NCBI GenBank assembly: GCA_019096065.1 | Contig: JAGUCH010000008.1 | Span: forward strand, 4,221,001 to 4,285,000 | Length of the DNA: 64,000 nucleotides | Source: Paracyclopina nana | Taxonomy: Eukaryota > Arthropoda > Copepoda > Cyclopoida > Cyclopettidae | Direction of reading: 5' to 3' | In this document: positions 56,273 to 64,000 of the stretch, one piece after another | How the letters are laid out: each line of letters starts with the position of its first letter | Position numbering within the stretch: the first letter of the stretch is position 1 | Program-made: the position numbers and the translations under genes | The notes under the pieces: generated by a model | Database searches by the model: none | What the model was told of the DNA's origin: nothing | Seen by the model: only the letters and a program-made list of their open reading frames with translations

Positions 56273-59200
56273 ATGGCAATGGCTGCAGGCTTACTGTCCC
56301 CTGCATTGGTCAGTTTGGTCCGACGAGCTCAACAAGTGAGGCAAGAAATGGATTATTTCTCGTCGAGTGAAACCATCAATCAAAAAATGGGAGGTAAGAC
56401 ATTTATCTTCCATTTCTAAACTTAACAGAGCGCGCGTAAAGGTTGCGTGAGTCACATACGGAAACATTCCGAAGTATTTTTTTACAGTTCGTAGTAAATA
56501 TGAAAATTATGGACATGAAAGTGACATATGATCCATCAAAATTGAATATTTGAATGACCTATTGTTTTAGTAAAGCTCATCCTGCTTCCCAGGTCAAAAA
56601 ACGCATCTAAGATAAGTTTTGTCAGGACTGAAATCTCATTTTTCCCTCTGATCTTTTTGAAATTGAATACTTGCCATATAAGTCAAAGAGGGAATGCAGC
56701 ATAGGGTTGTTAAACACAAACAAATACACGAGACCTTTTGTATTGATATCATCTCATCTGATAGATATTGATGCCATTTAGATAGTAATTCTCCTGAGCT
56801 CGCTGCTTCATAAGGAGTGCCACATTTGAATTTTTCCATTGACCTGCGATGCTCATCTCAAGATCTACCATTAGGCATGAACCGAACCAATGATTGAAGA
56901 TCGCACTTTTTAGGCTAGACAAAACTTAAGCCTTACAATTTTAAATTTGGGCGGGCAGGGTCACCTTGAATGATGAATGGAGACAGAGCAGCGCCCTCTA
57001 CAAATTTGATGCTAGCATCTGCAATTAATAGAAAAAATATAAAGGGCGTCATTCCCCTAAAAAGATCTGATAGATTTCCCGTTCCGGCAATTATTGCGTA
57101 AAAAATGCTCACTCCTTACTATGATAAATAAAAAGCTCCTGTAACATAGAGTAGTTAAGCTCGGTCCATCACTAAAATATGCGATATTCAGCCACAAAAG
57201 TAAGGTGAGCCCGAGATTGAAGTTGCCCAGGGCACCCAGCCGAGAAATCTCAATTACAGACTGCTGCTCAAATATTGGTAGTAATGTTTTTTCTTACCAA
57301 AATTGTAACATTAGTATGTGCAAACTTGGTAACAAAGAGCCAACGGATAACCATTTCCTTGCGCTATTGCAGTGCAGTGGGAAAATTCAATTTGCGCCAA
57401 ACGCTCAACATTTTAACTAAAATCAATATTTTGGCTGTGTGAAATGTTTTATATCGTAAATCATTATATTCTTACTTCGAATACTAACATTGATTGCTGA
57501 AAAATAACGTCGACTTCTGTTTTGAATTATTAGTATTTTAAAAGTAGAAATGTTGAGCCGTGCATAAATGTTGAGCGTCACTTTGAGCAGCAACTCTCAG
57601 TTGTTTTGCAACTTTGACAGAGAAAACACTTCTTCGTGAGTGTGAAATGCATTTTATGGCTTTTTGGCTCATAAACTAGATTTTATTTGACTTATTCACG
57701 CCTTTTGTGACATCTTGGCAAACAAACAGCATCTGGGGTAAGTCAAATTGTGACAAAAATTCCTTTTTGGCTGGCTAATTGGCAAAACATAGCATAAAAC
57801 GATTTATGATAAAAAGGCCTCTTATCCTGTTTTTGTTAGGTTCAAACAGGCTTTTATGTTTGTCAGGTTTTTTTAAAAGCTAAACTATGAAGCAACGCTA
57901 GCATTCATTTCAGGTTGGTTTTATCAAAACCAACAATCCACTTTATGCCCATTTTTAGTTTCCTGCCCCCTACTTTTATCTTTTTTCCAGTCTCTTATGT
58001 TTAAAATACTCCCCATTTTTCACACCTCCTTCTTAGACTTTGCGTCATTTTTTACCCTTAAATGTGTCAAGGTATATTTTGAAAATAATGCATATATCAA
58101 AAAAATCACCAAATATTTGGCCATTTCTTTAAAAATGCCTGTTATTTTTTGAAAAAGTTGGACTTTGGTTGTGTTAAAGAAAATTAATATAAATTTAACT
58201 TGGAAAAAGTGTAATGGTACACATAAAGCCACACTAAAAATATTGACAACAGGATGCAGGTGCAATCAGTAGCCATAAGTTGTTGTCACCAAATCCTTGT
58301 TGAAGCTGTGGCTGCTGTAGAAAATGTTTGGAGTTGAGCAACCTTTCTTCATAGGTGAAATCTGCCTCACTTTGCCCAAATTGACAATATGGCCTACAGT
58401 TCTCAGGCTTCACATGCCAATCACTTATCTGATTTAACCCATGACTTCACAGCCTTGTGAAATCCCAATTTTGCAATTAACACTTGGGTCATCCATCATT
58501 TGGGTGCAGGAGAAACTCAAGGTATTTTTTGATGAATTGATTGACCAATCCAATAATTGGTAGTCTGTGTAAAGATGAATCTTGATGGAGACCAGACCTT
58601 TTTTAGGCCTCCAGAGCAGTGGGGGGTGTCTTGTTAGCAAAAAGTTGACATCTCTGGTCCTAAAATAGTCATGCCCAAATGAAGACGAGAATTTTGAAAT
58701 TACAGAGTCTCAAAGGAGAGAAAAAAGAATTGGAGACAAAGGGAGGAAAAAAGATGGGGAATTTGTGGGGAAACATCTGCACGAAAGTGCTATTTGAATC
58801 CCACAAATTCCAAGTCCAATTCAAATGTGAGCATTTGTTTGAACTATGCACATGTTTTCCAGGAATACTCATGCAGCAAATGCTGCAAATCTTTGTTGTT
58901 TAGCAATTTACTAACAGGCCATAAGTCATAGCTTTGTGATTGTCAATGCAAGAAAGGGGTGATGAAAAGCAGAATGAGTCCATTATTTAATTCAGTCATC
59001 AAAGCATGAGTTAGCTGAGCTATTTTTTGCTCGCATAGTGCATGTTTAGACTTGGATCATGACAAGGCTTTTTATCAGCAGGTTAGCAAGAGGTGTAGTG
59101 TGAAAATAATGATAATGGTTTTTTGTTCAATCAAGAGAAATAGCCCACACGCATTCATTCTCACTTTTAAAGAAGACCTTTCATCCTGGTCTAATTTACA

Positions 59201-60671
59201 AGTCAGGAAGAATTTTGTTGCTCTACATATTTGGGGTGGAGAGGAGCTGATTTCTAATTTTTGATGAGGCTGCCAGCAGACAGTCAGTCAATATTGTCTA
59301 CTATTCAGAGCACACCTGTTTTTCTGAGCTTCTTTTTCCTCTCTCACTCACAACCTGAACAAACATCTCTCCAAATTTGGTAATCAGAGCACTTGTACTT
59401 GTAGAGACAACCCCTTTTTCTTATTCCACTCTGCACCTTGTAGAGATCTGTATAAGGAGATATGCAATTTCAAGAGTGTGCTGAAGGCATGTAAAGACAA
59501 TACATCTTCATTTACACCCATGCAGCCCTTGGAAAAAAATGAATGTTCATTTGCATACACATTGTTGTGCTATAAACTACAACACCTATAAATTCTTGGG
59601 AGCTAACTAAGCGTCTTTTCTTATGCACGCTCTTTTCAGGCTCAAAATGCAAAGCGTGCTCGTGTGAGACTTTAAGCCATGAAGAGTGGAGAAAATCAAC
59701 AGATGCTCTAAATAACAACTTGAGGCCAAAATCAGACCACCATGCATCCACTCAGAACAGAAAGATTCCAATAAGCGCCATTAGTTCATTATCAGAAACT
59801 GCAGACACCCCGCTACTTGAAGGTATACTAGAACATAATTTTTCTTATGAGTGGGTGGTACATAGCCTTGCCAAGGAGGCTGTCAATCACTAGCATTGCT
59901 CCATTGCAAAATGACTTCCTTCCCCACATGCAAAATTTGTTCCTTTTTGCAGACATGGACAACTCGGAGTACTTCAACGTGCCTGTGGCCTATGAATGGT
60001 CGCCTACAAGGAAAAGTTCCCCACCCAGCAATAAAAGTCTGAAAAGATCACTAAGTGACTACCAAACAAATGGGTCCAGGCCTCCTTTACCTCCCAAGAA
60101 GAGCCTTGGTAGAACGACCAGTGGTGACATTGCCAACAAAATCAACAAATTCGAGCAGATGGCCAAAGAAGGCTCACCGCCTAAGGACGACATTCAGAAA
60201 GGCTTGTGGTACTACAAGGATGGCCTAAGGTCACCAACAACTCCCCCACCAAGGAGTCGAAGCAATTCCCTGTCACCTTCTCCCTTGGGAACATCCACCA
60301 CTTCACTGCCAGTTAGTGTTCAAATAAGTTTGAAAGATACTCCCTCGCCCCAGCCTCCAGCCTCGTTTGTGCACAATGGCCAGATCGAGCCCAAGGTTAT
60401 CACGGCAGCTCTGGCCTCGTCACCTAAGCTGTTTCAAAAGTCTGAGAAAACTGTGAGCATTCCAGCTGCATTTGTGTTGACACCGAAAAACATCAGCCCT
60501 GCCCCAACCCCGCCGAGGACTCCAAGTCCAGCTATGTCCAATGGGCCTTCAAGGCCACCCAGAAAGAAAACACCACCCACGCCTCCACCAAGAACAAATA
60601 GCAGTTTATTCAAAAAAGCTGGGGACTCCAAGCTGGAAAAGTCTTCAGAAGAAGCCGCCGCTCATGATGAG
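56273..60671 (+). CDS. Proline-rich SH3-ligand protein, N-terminal part (3' exons not seen)
   Basis: Exons are 56267-56393 (ATG at 56273), 59640-59822 and 59953-60671. Junction phases agree (1, 1), and a donor GATGAG/gtaatg closes the last exon, so the coding sequence continues beyond. The 341 visible residues contain a helical start (SPALVSLVRRAQQVRQEMDY), a CKACSCE cluster, then a disordered region dense in Pro, Ser and Thr with likely SH3-binding sites: RPPLPPKKS, PTTPPPRSRS, PAPTPPRTPSP, RPPRKKTPPTPPPR. This composition is that of a cytoskeletal or signalling adaptor. No catalytic domain is visible and the family is not recognised. The first exon follows a strong acceptor (TTTTTTTTTCAAG), so further 5' exons, at least non-coding ones, are likely. 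The gustatory-receptor array on the other strand begins inside its last visible exon. Confidence 0.7.
56394..59639 (+). other. Intron of the proline-rich protein gene
   Basis: About 3.2 kb between two phase-1 exons. AT-rich, with no nested gene recognised on either strand. Confidence 0.55.
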
Positions 60672-62043
60672 GTAATGTTAAAAGCAGTTGTTGTTGCATT
60701 AGCCACTCGAATGATGGGTTTCTCGGATAGTTTAAATTGGATGATGATTATAAAGTAGGTGATGATAGAAGCCAGGCAGGGAATAACAGTAGCTCTGTTT
60801 AAGACAAAAAAGGCATGGGGGGAAAAGGCATCTTCACGACTCATTCTTTCTTGCAAAATGTCTGCTTTCCAACGCAGCCTTGGATTCAGCTCAGAGCAGT
60901 ACTCTATAACGTCCTTTTGGAGCTCTTTGACAGCTGTGGCCCTGGTGTCCAAGTACATTTGAGCCACGTTGCATTTCTTCCAAATCCTGGCCAAATTGGT
61001 GGCAGCAAAGCTAAGGCAAGTTAGAGTGTAGAGAATTTTGATGCCATGAAAGTGTCCCTCGAAAAGAACAGCTGATCCAATGTAGCACCAGCCCACTGAT
61101 GAAGTGAGGAAAATCATCATGTCATTCATGACAAATGGAGACACTACTTCATTAGCACTCTTGGTAATTTTGGAAATCTCAAAGCCCAAATCCATGAGTT
61201 GCTCCAAATGTTCTTGTGCTGAAATATTTTAATTGTCTTCTAGGTTGAGCAAAAACAAAAGTTTATTAGTATTTACTGTTTTCTTTTAGACTCAGTCTTG
61301 TAGCTGTTATTTTATTGTGCCACATTTCACAAAGATAGCTCATGCCAGTGATAATAGTATCAATCAGCATTTCAGTAGTGAGGTGGCAAGGTGATGCATA
61401 CAGGAAGCTAATGCAAAGGGAAATAGCGAAGAGGACTACCCAGAAAAAGTAGGCATCATAGATTCCAAAATAGTCTTGAATTTGGCCCCAAGATCTTAGC
61501 ATAAATGTGTATGTTAGGCAAGTGCTCAAAGTCCACATGAATACACCACAAAGGAAATAATTCAGCTGTATTTTCCACCTGAGAGCTTTCTCATGCTGAG
61601 GGGTGATTGCAGGTAGATTAATTTGGCAGAATTGGCACAAAAACATATTTAACTGGGCATTTTTGGACAGGTAAATAATGTAGAGGACAACCTGCCCAAC
61701 AACATTGATAACCAAGACAACAAGGATCACTCCAATGTCAGTCTCAGAGATAGAAAAGTGTGAGGTTATGTCAATCTCATCAGGCTGCATCATTTGAGTG
61801 ACTAGTTGAATATTTTTAAGGCTTTTTTTATAAAATCTAAAAATGCATATAGGTGCTCTTACCATATTGGAAAATTACTAAGCAACTCACAATTGCTAAA
61901 AATATGATCAGCCTCAATGACTCAAGCCAATGACCTTTAGTGATGACTCTGTTGGACTTGTCAGTTACAATTCTGAGGGGGAATCCCAAAAACCAATAAG
62001 AAATTTGCAATGAGCCAGCTATGATTGAGAGTGGAGTCTGCAT
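60662..62043 (-). CDS. Gustatory receptor, array member 3
   Basis: Exons are 62043-61863, 61801-61277 and 61218-60662. Phases agree (1, 1), giving 420 residues, normal for the family. The last helix has ITYFIIIIQF, matching the arthropod gustatory-receptor signature TYhhhhhQF. Several hydrophobic helices precede it (for example TDIGVILVVLVINVVGQVVL and DAYFFWVVLFAISLCISFLY). The start MQTPLSIIAG parallels METPIKYVAG of the next copy. These are inverted-topology seven-helix ligand-gated channels in chemosensory neurons, used for taste and other chemical cues. Its stop codon overlaps the antisense proline-rich exon by 10 bp. Its start lies 82 bp from the stop of the upstream copy. Confidence 0.88.
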
Positions 62044-62125
62044 ATTTAGAAGGTTAAGCACCAACTACGCTCTAATTTATAGCTTTCTCTTGAAAGTTTG
62101 CATAGGGGAGCTCTTTATTTGCTTG

Positions 62126-63592
62126 CTAGGCAGGGCCAGTTTGGATCCTTACTAATGGTATTTCAGTGGTTTTAAACTGAATGAGCACAATTATGTATGT
62201 TAGTGAGGTCACTAAAGCTGACAGCAAAGCTGATTGCTTGATAGAAAATAGCCCCAAGGGGGTCATTGGTGAAGGATTGCACAACTGATTACAAAGGCAT
62301 CTCAATCTGTACATCTGGCTATGGCTCAATTCAGATGTACGCTCTTCATAGCTAGTGAAATAGTCTTTGATTTCATCAGAAGAGTCCATCATGACATTTG
62401 TCAGCTTCTGGCTGTGAGAGGTGGTAAAGCCAATTCTAAAGCTAAAGAATAGCATCTGAAAAATAAAACATTCAAAGTGAACAAGATTAGAGCTGTTAGA
62501 AGCATTTTTGCATTACTATGATAAAAAGGGCTGAGACTTGAGACACTAGAACTCTGTTAATGTTGAGAGCTCTTAGAAAGATTGCAGTGCACCCAAAGCC
62601 AGAAAAGATTATGTTGATTAAGCATATGAAATATTGCCCAGCCATAGGATATCCAATAGAGTCATTGAGTACATCTATCAAATTGACCAAATCAAATCCA
62701 TACTCTATGAATCCATCAACATCTAGTAATTCTTCATGGCTTTTTCCCTCTTGTGTTACTGGTTCCACTTGGGTTACTTTGCTGGCTTTTGAAGCCTGTA
62801 GTTGTACAGGGTTCAGTTTAGATTTCCACTCATTCAGTGAAGATGTTGTGAATAGTATGGCCATATTGAAGCCACACTCGATGAAAATTGTTGTGATCGG
62901 GCAGATACTGGTTAATTCAAAGGGAACCCAGCAAGCAAAGACCACTGGGAGTAGTGTATCCATGACAGGAATGTACAAGCCAATATCCTCAAGTAAAAAC
63001 TTGGTATTGAACGAAGCACTCAAAGCTACCATGCAAACTCCAATTGTGGCCAAGGTATAATAGCAAGTCATGATTTTAAAAGAGCTTTTAAAGTTTTTGT
63101 AATTGGCTTTGGCACTGACCATTCCGTTCATTCCATGTTTCCTTGCTATGGTTGCAGTTAAGGTGAGAAAGGAAGTGAGCCTTTTGGTCAAAGGTTTTAC
63201 AATGAAAATTGTAGTCAACATGCTAGCAACATTGATAATCAAAAAGCCATATAGAGTTCCAAGGTCAGTGATACCCAAGCCTAGTTTGTAGGAAGCACTA
63301 GGCATATTTACCAGCTGCCCTAAATTAGTAACGCGGTCCTTCATTTCTCAATGGCCTTCTTTAAATGTAAATACTTACCATTTAGCATAATGTAACATAA
63401 GACACCAATGAAAGGTGTGATTGCAAAGAGAGCTTGAATTATAATGATTATGGCTCCTGGAAAATACGCAGGACGAATTATGGTCAAATCTCCATTTTGA
63501 TCGGTTGTAAATTCGAACAGTTCTCCAACGAATTTTGCTATTCCAAGCCTGTAGACGAAAAAGCCTGCCACATACTTGATAGGTGTCTCCAT
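62126..63592 (-). CDS. Gustatory receptor, array member 2 (one doubtful junction)
   Basis: Exons are 63592-63379, about 63346-62517 and 62455-62126, about 457 residues. The last exon carries LTYIIVLIQF, the TYhhhhhQF signature. The middle exon has helices such as ITDLGTLYGFLIINVASMLT and long loops, including a Gln/Lys/Glu-rich one (SKASKVTQVEPVTQEGKS). The second intron (62516-62456) is ordinary. The first is a problem: the donor AATG/gtaagt matches the position and phase of the sister gene's intron, but the only in-phase acceptor (ATTGAG) lies just 32 nt downstream, too short for normal splicing. Alternatives are translation from the ATG at 63344, a frameshift, or a decaying gene. Same family and direction as both neighbours. 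Confidence 0.78.
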
Positions 63593-63661
63593 TCTTGCCA
63601 ACTAACCGTACCTATTATAGAATGGGGGAGGGAAAGTTTGACTTTAGAATACAATATCACA

Positions 63662-63673
63662 ACACACACACAC
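63662..63673. repeat. AC microsatellite
   Basis: Short ACACACACACAC run between two gustatory receptor genes. Confidence 0.8.
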
Positions 63674-63732
63674 CAAAATCAACAAGGTGACACTTTTTTC
63701 TTCTGTGTCACTTTAATAACAGGGCTGTTATT

Positions 63733-64000
63733 TTATTCGTTAATTGGTATCTCAACAGTCTTAAGTTGGAGCAGAACGACAATGTAAGTTAGAGCAGCTG
63801 CAAAAGCAGCAAATGAAGCAGTTCTTTTCATGCCAAATAGTTTAAAGGGCTGGAACGGGTCTTTGTCTTTGATTCTGGATAAAAGTAGCTTAAGTTTGAG
63901 CTCGCTTTTCAAAGACATTTCATTGAAAATTTCTTTGCAATGGCATAGCTCATCTTCCACCAATTCAGCAGCTCTGAGTCTGGCATCAACCAGTCTTTGG
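63733..64000 (-). CDS. Gustatory receptor, array member 1 (partial, C-terminal exon)
   Basis: The frame is open from the right edge to the TAA at 63735-63733, about 89 residues. It ends LTYIVVLLQLKTVEIPINE, aligning with LTYIIVLIQFKTTEIPLVR of the neighbour. The signature's final Phe is Leu here. The preceding segment (LCHCKEIFNEMSLKSELKLK then RIKDKDPFQPFKLFGMKR) resembles the intracellular region before the last helix in the other copies. The rest of the gene lies right of the window. It sits 140 bp from the start of the next copy. Confidence 0.82.
   Translation of the reverse strand, partial: QRLVDARLRAAELVEDELCHCKEIFNEMSLKSELKLKLLLSRIKDKDPFQPFKLFGMKRTASFAAFAAALTYIVVLLQLKTVEIPINE

Noticed and set aside
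1-64000. CRISPR arrays, bacterial operons, ribosome-binding sites, rRNA genes
   Set aside because: None seen. The window is intron-bearing arthropod DNA, and no evenly spaced short repeats or rRNA signatures were found.

Overview
This is eukaryotic, arthropod-type nuclear DNA, most likely from a crustacean. The evidence is two chitin-binding cuticle proteins with Rebers-Riddiford domains, an innexin, a class XX (Dachs-type) myosin, gustatory receptors with the arthropod TYhhhhhQF signature, a DEG/ENaC channel, a BEL/Pao retrotransposon, a U1 snRNA gene, and many short GT-AG introns of about 50-100 bp. The species cannot be fixed from the sequence. Exon joins below were made by hand from splice signals and reading-frame phase. 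All chosen junctions agree in phase. Coordinates of multi-exon genes are outer bounds of the coding part, with exons listed in the evidence.

Left part (1-10.2 kb): a minus-strand BEL/Pao LTR retrotransposon runs off the left edge. Its 5' LTR is at 8919-9171, the primer-binding site at 8901-8918, a 2212-codon intact gag-pol at 8406-1768, and then an additional open frame of at least 559 codons begins at 1678 and is still open at base 1. To its right is the terminal coding exon of an unidentified plus-strand gene. Between 10.2 and 19.5 kb there are no convincing protein genes, but a clear U1 snRNA gene lies at 15988-16151.

Middle (19.5-36.9 kb): single-exon DEG/ENaC channel (+), two-exon EF-hand protein (-), a tRNA-like Pol III unit, a secreted protein of unknown family (-), two adjacent seven-transmembrane receptors (+), an RR cuticle protein with a TATA promoter and CpG-rich palindromes (+), and a six-exon innexin (+).

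Right part (37-64 kb): a ten-exon Dachs-like myosin (-) ends tail-to-tail with the innexin. Then come a small ORF carrying a long imperfect hairpin, an RR-1 cuticle protein (-), TCP11-like (-) and NDUFA13/GRIM-19 (+) sharing a head-to-head promoter, a proline-rich SH3-ligand protein (+, 3' part beyond the window), and a tight minus-strand array of gustatory receptors lying downstream of, and just overlapping, the last visible exon of that protein.

There is no operon logic here. The functional themes are cuticle, membrane sensing (7TM, gustatory, DEG/ENaC), cell-cell junctions and polarity (innexin, Dachs), plus housekeeping genes (U1, NDUFA13). The most noteworthy points are the extra ORF in the BEL element, a receptor with a roughly 240-residue mucin-like second extracellular loop and an in-frame TAG near its TM6 splice site, the hairpin inside an ORF at 46.6-46.8 kb, and the antisense gustatory-receptor array.
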